A DNA stretch of 64,000 nt, taken from the NCBI RefSeq assembly GCF_037126465.1, contig NC_088203.1:88412668-88476667 (forward strand), given 5' to 3'. The notes below the pieces were generated by a model, which worked only from the letters and a program-made list of their open reading frames with translations, was not told where the DNA came from and did not search any database. Positions 54,229 through 64,000 of the stretch are shown here, piece after piece (position 1 is the stretch's first letter; each line of letters begins with the position of its first letter). The position numbers and the translations under genes are program-made. This DNA is from Ornithodoros turicata (lineage: Eukaryota; Arthropoda; Arachnida; Ixodida; Argasidae).

Positions 54229-55236
54229 TATGCACGGGGTATAACGCAACAACGTGCCATTTAGAAATGCACAAATTATCAATCAAGCAGCTTTATGCTT
54301 GCTCCTGAGGTGTTTCTTTTTCTCGAATTGTCTACGATTGAGTGAATATAATATACAAGAAGGCAACCGGATTTCGCAAAGCGAAACGTTCGTCACTACT
54401 TTCGTCACTACAACGTTCGTCACAACAGTCTTGCAGTGCTTTATTTGCATAAGACCAGCGCACCGCATGCGCAAAATTGAGATGACATAGATTGCATTGA
54501 GGATCCATTCGAATAACAAACTGATACTGTTCATTTTGCCAGGTTGTCTTATTTTGCCCCCCCCCTTCCTCTGGGCAAGCTGTGACGACTATGACTTTTG
54601 CATTTCACAGCATAGATTAGCGTATACAGAGTACTTAGCCTCCTACTTTTATATTTACAAGTCGGAAGATCGAGACCCCTAAGAAAGTTCTCATGATAAA
54701 TTTTTCGGAATGGAATTGCGAATTAAAAATGCTGGTCACCTGAAAACTCCCACTGAAAAACTCTCAAATGAACTGAAAGTACCTTATTTTTCTCTCTCCC
54801 CTAACCCTAACACTGTCACATCCTATACGGCGGAGTAACAGCTGTGAAAGAGGAGCCACAACTCGCCAAGGAGCCACAATTTTCGAAGTGAGGAGGCTGG
54901 GCACGAAGACCCTTTGAATAAAATTGAAGTACGTTTTCCTAATGTGTCTCCCGTTTTTTTTTTATTCTTTTTTTCATAGTCCTGGTGGACTTGCTGCATA
55001 GAATCCCTCGTTCGAGAATTTGACAAACTGCACCGATTTCTGGTTGGATGACTTCATGACTGTCGTGGCCCACAGAGAAGGCAAGGTTGAGGACCGTGTC
55101 GCGATAGCGCAGATTTACTGTACAAGGATCGAATAAATGAACAGCGGATAGTAGAACAATCATACACGTTGTGGATGACGCCTTCTCTATTTTTGATAGA
55201 GTGAGGTGCTTTAGCAATCAACATACGTCACCTGTT
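54229..55236. other. No gene recognised
   Basis: Short tandem CGTTCGTCACTACTTTCGTC-like repeats near 54388-54425. No domains and no element borders. Confidence 0.4.
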
Positions 55237-55605
55237 GTTATCCACACTAGAAAGGTGACGGTGTCGCCCCCTATAGGTCGATCTCGCCGCGCTGCGAGAT
55301 CGACGTATAGGGGGTGACACCGTCACAGTAAAGTTGTTGTTGTTTCTAGTGTGGATAACACGCCGACTGATTTACGGAGTTGATGGTTCTTTTCCGTAAT
55401 TCTTGTGTATATTCACCGGAAGATCACTTGTGCCGCGATGGCGCGATACTATTCGTTTCCCCAATGCTCCACCTACTGCACTGAACGCGGAATAAACGTG
55501 TAAAAGCAGACGACGCGAGGAAGCTATCCACACTATACGGTAGTTCATCGCTTCTCCGCAGCGCGCCGACACCGTTCGATCTCGGATCGAATACGGTGAA
55601 TTTTT
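55237..55605 (+). repeat. Dispersed repeat with a terminal foldback, copy of the 24-kb repeat
   Basis: 55237-55359 is a palindrome: GTTATCCACACTAG...CTAGTGTGGATAAC, with inner arms GCGAGATCGAC/GTCGATCTCGC. The rest aligns with 24100-24360. The right arm contains an extra AGTAAAGTTGTTGTTG absent from the left arm and from the 24-kb copy, looking like a tail-only micro-insertion. Confidence 0.7.
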
Positions 55606-55644
55606 TTAGAATGTCTGGAATCAGTCCTTTTTTTTTAATTCCAT

Positions 55645-55906
55645 GTTAGTCGAGCAAAGTATGAGCAGCGTACAGACGTGGACAGATGGAGAGAGGACAA
55701 CAGGAAGGAAAGGGGGCACGTATGCGTCCTGGACGACTTCAAGGGGAACTGCGCTGACATTCGTCTGGAAAGTCTGTCAGAAAACTCGGGGAAAACATCA
55801 AACAGCACAGCTGGTGGTGGGATACGAACCCAGCGCCTCCTAGTCTTCAGCACGACCTTGGCGACCGAACGCATATCATCCCCCCCCCCCGACTCGGTAA
55901 TAACAC
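55645..55906 (-). mobile_element. tRNA-related SINE, family 2, copy 2
   Basis: Matches 2812-3068 along its length, with the B-box equivalent GGGTTCGTATCCC (55819-55831, minus). A C run interrupts the 5' part in its own sense. Confidence 0.7.
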
Positions 55907-57209
55907 GCTCACACCAACAGCAGCCATTTGAAGGTAATGTTTGTCTACCGCTGCGAGCACTCGCTCACTAGGAAGATAAAGAGCGCCTTTGCAAGGTTAC
56001 TCTGTAAAATCTAGGCAAAGTATATTTGAAGCGGCTTACGGTGCAAGACTCCAGAAGCATTGAAGAGAACTTAGCGCATGGTTCTTCGTCATTGCTCAAA
56101 GCGTTGAGAGCCAGACGTCACATGTACTTTAGCGAGGGTTGAATGGTGCCTCTGTTAATGGAAAATGCTGGCCGCGGACCTAATTCGTCAATTATGGTTT
56201 TATAATCTACTGCCAAGTGATCTAATAAGGGATGAGAATCCGAAGAATAAGGAGTTTTCATACCCCGAACACATTGTCGGGTATGACGTGGATCAGCGCA
56301 AGCCTGTTTGAGAGATCGTTGTCGTCAGCACTTCACATCCAGGGTTGAAAAAAATCCAGATATTTTTAAACATATCCTCTCCCGTGGGCTTTTTTTGAAT
56401 AAAACCAGATATTTTTGGATATTTTTGGACAATATAGACAAGCCTAGAAATGTGACGCAGAGTAAAAACAAATGTATTTTGCTGTTCTTCTTGATTTCGG
56501 GTGACCTCTAATAATTTCGGTTTATGAAACTGCCTGTCCCTGTTACACTGAATGAGTTTTCATTGTTTTCCGAAAGGTAGAGTCCCATGCACGCGTGGGT
56601 GAATGGTGCTGACGCTACACGCCTGGATTAGCTGTCGTACTTTAGTTACAAATCAATGCCTCCAGGACGCAGAAGAAATTAAGCCTCTCCCTGAATGGGC
56701 AGAAGAGGAAGAAATCAGGAAAAATGCTAAATCTGGAAAGTTCAAAAAGTCAAGTTAAAAGGTTAAAAAAAGGTAGTAGTTAATGTTGCGCGTACCTGGG
56801 GTTTACCAACACTACAATAAAATAAAGCGGGAGTTTTCCGTGTGACGTTGAATTAAGATTGTCTTTCACATCGCATCTGGACAACCATCCCTAAAAAATC
56901 CGTATTAAATTGTGTGGATAAAATCCCAAAAATCCACTGGACAAAATTCATGTGGATTAAATCCAAACAACCCTGTTCGCATCGGGGATTACAGCTACCT
57001 GTCGGTAGCTGATCGCGTCTGATGAATTAAAACACAATATGGCGCTGAGACTACTCATGGACGAAACGGTTACGGTCTACACGCCTAAGGTTCGGCGAGT
57101 GAGTCTCCCGAACGTCTGTAGAGGCAGTTATACAAGCGGGTGTACAGCAGGCTTTCTGTTCTGCCTTATTTCAACGAGGCGCTGCCGGCCCTGAAAACCC
57201 GAGGGAGAA
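55907..57209. other. No gene recognised
   Basis: GGATATTTTTGGA-type short repeats near 56360-56440 and AAAATCC words near 56890-56960. No delimitable element. Confidence 0.35.
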
Positions 57210-57262
57210 GGACAGCATGATGATGATGATGTTGTTGTTGATGATGATGATGACGATGATGG
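57210..57262. repeat. (ATG)n/(TTG)n microsatellite
   Basis: ATGATGATGATG, TTGTTGTTG, then GATGATGATGACGATGATG. It could be the tail of a vanished retroposon, but no hairpin is visible upstream. Confidence 0.8.
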
Positions 57263-57461
57263 GGAGCACTGCGCCTCCGTCAACTATCCATGAGGCGCAT
57301 AATTCCGTACGGGGGCCAGATGTCCGCGTTGTTGATCCTGATTGCCCAGTGTTATGTATTACCCAAGTTATCCAAACGTGAGAGAGAAAACGTACGCCGC
57401 CTGATCACGATTGCGCGGAAACCAGATCTTGCGGCAGTGCAAGCAGGCTTTTTGTCAAGCA

Positions 57462-57548
57462 GGGGTCCGATTCACAAACAAGCTCGTAAGATTCGCTACG
57501 ATGTCGTAGTCTACAACCGTCGTAAGACATCGTCGCAAATCGCGGGGT
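57462..57548. repeat. Short dispersed repeat, related to 60290-60425
   Basis: GGTCCGATTCACAAAC, then CGTAAGA and ACGTCGTAAG-like blocks. At 60290-60425 the inverted form GTTTGTGAATCCGACTCC ends a similar stretch. Probably a MITE. Confidence 0.45.
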
Positions 57549-57639
57549 TCAGTATTCACGAAATGATCGTAAAGGAGAGGGAGGTTCATGGTGGGCAGAA
57601 CCAGCAAGAAAGAGCAGCTGACGTGCTTCCTGAAATGTG

Positions 57640-59294
57640 ACCGTGGGATTAATGAGCGAGGGGGCCCGAGGGTATGTTATTGTTATAGCAACGACGTTAG
57701 CTGAACCAATGGGACCCGTTGCATCCTATGCCACATGCCACGGTGTTTGTCAACAAAGTAACGCGGTATTTTCAGAAGTGTGTTCTGATGTTGATATAGA
57801 AGACACCCATCGGGTCTCAAAGCGTGTCCACCGGTCGAATTTTACGGAGAGGGAGATAGATACCCCCGTGAAAGGGTACAAAACAAACAAAAACGCTATC
57901 GACGCCAGTGGCGATGGAGCAGAAGGAGCTAAAGACAAGCAAAAGGCTTCGAAGCACATCACTGGATCCCTCTTCGCGGTTTCTGGAATTACACGGAACT
58001 TTGCAGAAGTAGAAGTGGACAGACTTTAAAAGTTCGAGCAAAAGAGAGGTATACGATGTGGACGTTCGCAGGAACAGCACAATGAGAGAGTTCATTGGGA
58101 ATTACTATAGTTGTTAGGGTGGATATTACAGAGAGGAAAGGAAAGGACGGTTATGAAATTTCTTAACATTCACAACTATATTAATTTCAAACGCCAGGAG
58201 GACGTGTAGACAGCAGCGCAGCTAGGACCGGTGATGCTATACTGCAGGAAAAAGTGGTTGGGGCCATTGACCGAACTGCTGTCCATGATATTCGTGGCAG
58301 TTTCGATATTGGTGTGTGTGTGAGGGGGGGGGGGGGTGAGTCCACTAAACATTCTCACCACAAATTTGTGTTAATTAATTCGCTGAGAATGCTGTGCTGA
58401 GCTCTGACTCAGCACAAGAACTCACCAATCCAGGCCCATCCCATCGACCATGTCCAACGACGCCCCTTTCAGGGAGTACGTTTTCTCCCATGTGTACTTA
58501 CCTTCAGAAAAAGCGACTCTAAATGATATCTATGTAGAGCCTGCTCAGCAGCCTCAGGCATCCGCCTCATGGTCAAGCAAGGACTCATGTTTGAGCAGGG
58601 GCATTCAGAGTAGGACCATGCAGAACCACAGGGATACTGTAACTGTACCTCCTCATGCTTCCTCACGTGCATTCACGGTGTGCAGTCAATTGAGTCAATA
58701 ATTATCTGCCTGTGTTCTCAGATTAGTGCGTGCATGGCATTTCATGAAGGCGTCAAGATGACAGCCGCACTGGGGCAGAGGAGGTTTTGGAGGCTCACAA
58801 GAAAACGGAGAAACATTTAGCAGGCCTGCTAGTTCTGCAAAGGCGAATGCTTGCCATAGAGCAGCATAAGTAAGAGGTGAACTCATTGCCAGGCGGAAGC
58901 TTAAACCATGGCTACAGTGAATAGACTGCGTAGATAAGTATGTGGAATCTTCATTTATTTAGTTGACTTCAGTTACGATATTATTTAGGAGCGTATTCAG
59001 ACATAAATGTGTTTTCTAAAACAACCACACTCTCCATCCCCCGGGCACTCCACCTGCACAATTTCAGAATATGCACACGTGGACGGAATGTTCACAGAAT
59101 CAATTGCTTACGCTATATTGCATGACAACTGCCTGGACATGACCAAACATAATTTAGAAGTTCACTCGGTGTGCGAATGAACTTCACTTGAGCGATCGCC
59201 CGCTCCACGATTGGACTTGTTACACCAACGACGATGCGGGAACAACTGCTTTGTCTCACGGCCGCCAAATCTCCAATCACCAATTGGAAGCTTA
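57640..59294. other. No gene recognised
   Basis: An open frame of 130 codons (57637-58029) has no recognisable domain. A G run preceded by GTGTGTGTGA is at about 58313-58336. No bounded element found. Confidence 0.35.
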
Positions 59295-59301
59295 CACTTG
59301 A

Positions 59302-60108
59302 ATAATAATAATAATAATAACTTTATTTTTGTTATGGTACCCAAAAACAACCACTAGGGTCTACTAATTGGTGCACCACATAAGGTTATACATGTGAACA
59401 AAGAAAGTAAAATATACAAAACGACGGTAAAATACGACAGTAAAATATACAAAAAGCCAACAAGGTTAACAGTGAAACAAACGAAGTTAAATAGAAACAA
59501 TGGCACTAATACTAGTAAGAAAATCACGAGAAGGAGCGAAAATGTCGATGTCATGGTGTTGTAAGGCGGAGTTAAACATTAGTTGTAAACGATTGATTGG
59601 ATGAAGCTTTGCAAAAGAGTGAGGACAGAAAAGAAGATGAGACCTCAGAGAACGTGAGGGCACTCGAAAGTTGATGCACGATAGTAGTTCGGGGCAGGCG
59701 ATGACAGAATGTATGAGCTTATACAAGAAATGACAGTCACGAATCGTTCTGCGATGAGATAGTGTGGGGATCGAGAGTTTGTTCAGTATATGATCGTAGT
59801 TATAGTAAGTGCTGCAGCCAAGATGACGAAGATGAAAAACAAAGATGAAGCGTCGCTGAACGTTTTCTTTGTCAGCGGACTGAGTGATACTGAGGCAGTC
59901 CCAGGCCACCGATGCAAATTCAAGAAGAGGGACTACGGTGGAGAAGAATAGGCGAAGGAAACAAGATGGATCCTGAAAGTTTTTGGTGATCCGCGAATAA
60001 AAGCGAAACGCAACCATCACCTGCACGTCCCCGCGAATAGCGTGGCACCGAGCAGTTGGTCGCCTCAAAGCGGGAGCCAACACGTCGCACAGGCTACACG
60101 AATCCCAG
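59302..60108 (-). mobile_element. 5'-truncated CR1/Jockey-like non-LTR retrotransposon, (TTA)n-tailed
   Basis: In its sense it ends AAAAATAAAG followed by TTATTATTATTATT (59328-59302). Short duplication CACTTGA (59295-59301 and 60109-60115) is a candidate. It carries the RT C-terminus only. No RNase H and a different tail separate it from the other families here. Confidence 0.65.
59487..60083 (-). pseudogene. Reverse transcriptase C-terminal fragment (CR1/Jockey-like)
   Basis: 198 codons. Contains FFSTVVPLLEFASVAWD and RRFIFVFHLRHLG, then LSIPTLSHRRTIRDCHFLYK, LIHSVIACPELLSC and the VPSRSLRSH block. This RR-R-FLYKL-HG-CP-LL-VP-R-LR pattern is typical of the region after the RT thumb in Jockey/CR1-type elements. 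The catalytic core is missing. Assignment to a clade is inference. Confidence 0.75.
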
Positions 60109-60115
60109 CACTTGA

Positions 60116-60856
60116 CAGTCTGTGGTAGCGTAGCCAGTGACTCTCGGAGACGTCAGACAAGGTCACACGATTCCAACAAGCCCTCTCACATTGCAAATGT
60201 CGTTGTGGTTCCAACTGTTCGACATCCACAGCGGTCAAACTAGGCAGCCATGTTTGCTGTTGATTGACTTACGACAGCTCGGGGGCTCGCTTAGGATTTC
60301 GCCGTCACTTATGACGATCTTACGACGCCCGCGCTTTGTGAATCCGCGCTTTATCGCGACTTTGTCTTTCGACGGACTTGCGACAATTTTTGTCGTGCGA
60401 ACTGTTTGTGAATCCGACTCCAGGATAGCAGGTTTATTGCCCACATATGATGCCCTTTTGTATGTGAATCTTTTTTAGGACCGACGTCCAGGTGCGATCA
60501 GCCTCAACCTGGATTAGAACTTGCAAAATTCATGGAAAACTCATGGATTGCAATTACTTCTCCTCCTTAGTCCCTTGATCCCGAAATTTACTCGCCGAGA
60601 CTGCAAATAGTCGCTAACTTTGCAAATGGTCTCCTGAATGCAACGGTGTACGTAAACAGGTGCTCTTCGTGAATATGATGGAATATGGCTAAATAGATTG
60701 GCTAACTTAGCGATTTTTCACCTACAGACAGCAAGACGTACTTAGAAGGTTTGTGGGATCGCAACAAGATATGGAGCAAGCTGCGGAGGCATTGGCGGCG
60801 TACGAACAATGCGTGACACCGCGCCTTCTAGGCAGGACGCAGACACGAATAATGCT
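60116..60856. other. No gene recognised; second copy of the GATTCACAAAC repeat
   Basis: 60290-60425 contains paired GCGACTTTG/CGCGACTT and TTTGTGAATCC motifs; see 57462-57548. Otherwise unremarkable. Confidence 0.35.
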
Positions 60857-61370
60857 TGGTTCACACTGTTGCATTTTCATGCGTTACGGATGCGGCGCGA
60901 CACGGTTGTCATGACAACGAAGCACGACACTCCGAAAAGCACACGCACCGCAAGAGTTGAGCTCGACCGAACTCCATGCGGTACGGGCTACCTGCGGAGA
61001 TGCAGCTGACCAATGAGCGAACGCGCTCCGCGCAAGCGCATCACTGCTGTGCTGTCGCGTGCTTTTCCAACGTTTTTTTCCTTCTTTTCAGCAGAAGCGC
61101 TGCTGCCATTTGAACAACAAGTGGCCAGTTTACGCGCTCTGTATGACGCAGTTACGCTTCAATACACCTCAAAGTTTCGCATACCACATCACGTTGCCCG
61201 TTCATGGCTGCCTGTGGAAAGAAGACGTGGTGGAGTGGAGACGTGATTGGTCAACCACAAGCGTTTGACGTATCAAGAACGCATATGTCTGAACAGCGTG
61301 TCGTACGACAGCCGCCTCCGCACTGGATCCGCACCGTAACCGCAACGGAGAGAAGTTGTAGTGTGAACCA
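60857..61370. mobile_element. Non-autonomous DNA transposon with TGGTTCACACT ends
   Basis: Left TGGTTCACACTG and right AGTGTGAACCA are inverted repeats. The interior 490 bp has no long open frame. The flanks AATGCT and CGCATA do not give an obvious duplication. The superfamily was not assigned. Confidence 0.55.
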
Positions 61371-62616
61371 CGCATAACGGGCAATTTCACGCAAGAATAA
61401 AATGCCGTAGGTGCCCATTGCACTTTTACGCATCGTAGCGGGAGTTATCGACGCTTATGTACAGCGCGCGCCCTCGTGAAGGTCGCGATTCGTGACCTTC
61501 AATTCAATACAGCTAAATATCCGATACAACGAAAGAAATTGCGGTCCCCGTGAGTTTCGTTATATCGAGGTTCAACTGTAAATAGCTGCTATTTCTTGCC
61601 AAATTGTCCCTATGCATGTCGTAAGATTTTATATCACTCGACATATCACTGAACACTGACGGTTTAATACAAAGTATTTTTGTTCACGCGCGTGAATTAT
61701 GTACCTAGGACTATTAGAACTGAGCGTGAAGTGCAGCCACCACTCTGTGACATTCATTTAGTCCCGAAAGAGAGTAATTTTTGTGACAATGCATTTAGCC
61801 CACAAAAGGTCCTACTTAAGGTCGGATTCACCTTACGTGGAGATTGACTCCCAATGGGTAGGTCTTGTTTAGAAAAGAGAGTCTTTGCATCGAAAAGAGA
61901 TGTTTTTTCTTCTTCTTTTTCTGTAGTTGATGTTCGTTCGTTGATGATGTTGGTTTGTAATATTTGTTGCACCGTTCATATTTTCGACTGGGAGCCCATC
62001 TTTCTTCTCAAGGAGCAGGTGCATTCCAAGGTTTCTGGCTTTCGGCGGTGCAATCAGTGGCAGCACGAATTCAAGCAAAAGGCCTACTGAAGCGGTTGCT
62101 TGAGAGGTAATCAGTTGGTTTTGTCACTTAAACGGCCCAGAAGGATATCCATTCCGATTGAGATTTGGGCTCATTCCTTCGCTGTCTACATAGAGAAACG
62201 AGACTGGCTTCGGGGAAATAATTACTTCCATAGGGGGCTGCCGTGGGGCACGACGATGTTGAACACGCATGGAGGTAATGCTAGTAGTCCGCTGAGTGAA
62301 TCAACATCCTGGGATTGCGAGTTGTGACTTGCTCCTGATACCTGTGTCCCCGCACTGAATATCCAGTTCATAGGTGGACTCTTGCCTATCTCGCTCTCTA
62401 TCTCTCTGTGGGTGTTCCTCATCCATTTTTCTGCTCTGACCGATTTTAACGATGTCAGAGAATTGAAGTTTTTGGGATAACACTGAGAAAAGAGATGATG
62501 ATGGTGATGGTGGTTGCTTGCTTTCGCTTGGTTGGGAGGAGGGGGAAGGTCGGTTTTGCGGGCGCACAGTGTTCCGATTTCATTTCCTTCCGCTGCATAA
62601 CCTACAGTAGCTACTA
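61371..62616. other. No gene recognised
   Basis: Open frames under 195 codons without domains. The antisense frame at 62222-62797 runs across the foldback MITE and is not credible as a gene. Confidence 0.4.
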
Positions 62617-62853
62617 CACTGTTAAAACAGAACTTCACCACATAGCACGCTCCTAGCCAACCGTCATTCCGAATTATATCATTCTGTGTCCTTATTTGCT
62701 GAAAATGGGAGGAGGCGCCTATCTGGGACACATTATGCTTGCCCCAGATAGGCTCATCCCCCTGTTTTGAACAAATCATGACACAGAATGATATCACTCG
62801 GTATGGTGGTTGGCTAAGAGCGTGCTATATGGTGAAGTTCTGTTTTAACAGTG
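62617..62853. mobile_element. Long foldback MITE, 237 bp, TA-flanked
   Basis: CACTGTTAAAACAGAACTTC at the left pairs with GAAGTTCTGTTTTAACAGTG at the right; pairing continues inward for about 110 nt per arm (CACGCTC, CCAACC, ATTCTGTGTC). TA lies on both sides (62615-62616 and 62854-62855), as for Tc1/mariner-mobilised elements. Confidence 0.85.
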
Positions 62854-62855
62854 TA

Positions 62856-64000
62856 GAACCTGTATATCTTTTAACTATTGTGAGTGCCTGACACCAAGTT
62901 GACGCCAAGTTTTTTTATGGTGTGGAGTGTTGTTGTTGTTGCTGTTGTTGTTGTGTAAATATTTTCTGAAAGGAATGTACACGATATTGTCTTTAGTTGT
63001 AACTGCATGTTGTATGGTAGTGTCTCGGGTATGTTGTATGTTGCGTGTTGTTCCCGTCAATACATTTTCCTAACAGCTACTACAACTACAAAGAGATGTA
63101 TAGACGATGAGCAAGCGAAAATAAATTTGCCGCTTCATTTGTTACTCACTAACAGAGTCATCAGACTCACAATAAGCTACAAAATGTAGCGAACGATTCT
63201 TCATACTGATATATTGTATATGGATCACTCAACGTAGGTTGCGCATCAAACGAGTTACACGGTATGCTAGAAGACGGCACCCGCAAAACTCTGGGATGTT
63301 TCAAACCTATACGATATGGCACACACACACATTCCTTCGACCTTAGATCCTATTTTCTGGAGTAGTGTAGACAGGTCTGTATGCCGCACTCGCCTAAACA
63401 CAGAGTGAACAAGGCTGCGCACTTTTCGTTCAATTCACGTACGTTTTATTATTGCAGAATGTCATACGAGGTAGTCCTCTGCGCTGATGAAATCTGACGG
63501 AATCGGGTAAAATTTGATTATTACTACTTCAAGCGAACGCTCTCTTGCAGTGCGGAAGAGCGAAGCGGAGAAGTGGGTGGAACATTTGACGATGCCCAGC
63601 GATGTGGATTACAAGCACGAGTGTGTACGGCAGCGATGTTAACGAACAGATATCGAATTGAATCTGAAGGCACGCTGCCGGTCTTTTCTAAGGGCGTAGC
63701 CCCCGACGTCGCGCGAACAGTGATTACCATCTCCTGGAGAAAGAACGAAGCTATGTACACTACATAGTAATCTTTTTGTGTGCAAAGAACGTTATGAAAA
63801 GTTCAAGTATTCGATAACGTTGTAGGTAATCAGGGGGATGCGAGGTAATCGCATAACAGGATCCAGCAGCCTATCATTAGCGTCATTGGGATCGATAAAA
63901 ACCTCACGCTTTACACTGAATGCGCGGTTCAAACTGCGATGTACTCTTATAATGGTTACGAAAGAAAGTGTCTTCGCGTAACTGATTGTAGTACGTGCTC
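62856..64000. other. No gene recognised; TTG microsatellite
   Basis: TTGTTGTTGTTGCTGTTGTTGTTG at about 62929-62952, preceded by no module II hairpin. A short (AC)n run at about 63320. No coding evidence to the end of the window. Confidence 0.4.

Noticed and set aside
57290..58029. Two consecutive plus-strand frames (116 and 130 codons) as a gene
   Set aside because: They are in different frames, one overlaps a dispersed repeat (57462-57548), and no domain or splice signal supports them.
62222..62797. 191-codon antisense frame
   Set aside because: It runs through one arm and the centre of the foldback MITE and a CACCATCACCATCATCATC microsatellite, so it is not credible as a gene.
1..64000. 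CRISPR array, bacterial operon, rRNA or complete tRNA gene
   Set aside because: No evenly spaced direct repeats with unique spacers, no ribosome-binding-site-led gene clusters and no recognisable rRNA. The B-box sequences belong to SINEs with long non-tRNA bodies.

Overview
The window is eukaryotic nuclear DNA that consists almost entirely of transposable elements. There is no operon structure, no rRNA gene, no clear tRNA gene and no CRISPR array, and I could not identify a host gene with confidence. tRNA-derived SINEs, RNase H-bearing non-LTR retrotransposons, a BEL/Pao element and many hAT-type and foldback MITEs point to an arthropod. From memory of SINE and MITE sequence styles I infer a chelicerate, most likely a tick; this is inference and was not checked.

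Layout. 0-5 kb: MITEs, a tRNA-related SINE and short retroposon ends. 5.4-9.0 kb: a non-LTR-type ORF1 gene (element E), split first by a 1.05-kb 5'-truncated retrotransposon (D) and then by a 1.16-kb minisatellite-carrying insertion. Removing both, with one copy of each target duplication, rejoins the 418-codon frame exactly. 9.4-9.9 kb: a SINE inside a MITE. 14-24 kb: retroposon 3' ends, hAT MITEs and foldback elements. 24.5-30.2 kb: a BEL/Pao retrotransposon with identical 129-bp LTRs but a broken coding region. 30.5-38.1 kb: a three-level nest in which old element A (minus strand) is interrupted near its 3' tail by an apparently intact 5.4-kb non-LTR element B (plus strand) and again by a 1.2-kb hAT element. 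39.0-41.3 kb: 5'-truncated non-LTR element C. 42-53 kb: very short tail-only insertions and dispersed repeats. 53.2-54.2 kb: a hAT MITE nested in a hAT element. 59-64 kb: a CR1/Jockey-like RT fragment, a TIR element and a long foldback MITE.

The most notable signal is in retrotransposon 3' ends. Module I has a small stem-loop with an asymmetric internal loop (C opposite TG, TA or AG), then an AATAAA-like motif and a tail of C or CA instead of poly(A). It occurs about ten times, and the stem sequence changes while the pairing is kept. Module II has a different stem-loop followed by a GAAA-CC-ATCATC block and a (TTG)n tail; five copies have five different stems, and each is bounded by a candidate target-site duplication. 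A third family (element A) ends in a GCCG/CGGC hairpin and (CCA)n. Several copies are only 32-73 bp long yet lie between direct repeats, so they look like reverse transcription that stopped just after the tail and hairpin.

Element boundaries rest on direct repeats read by eye. Coordinates of older, diverged repeats are approximate.
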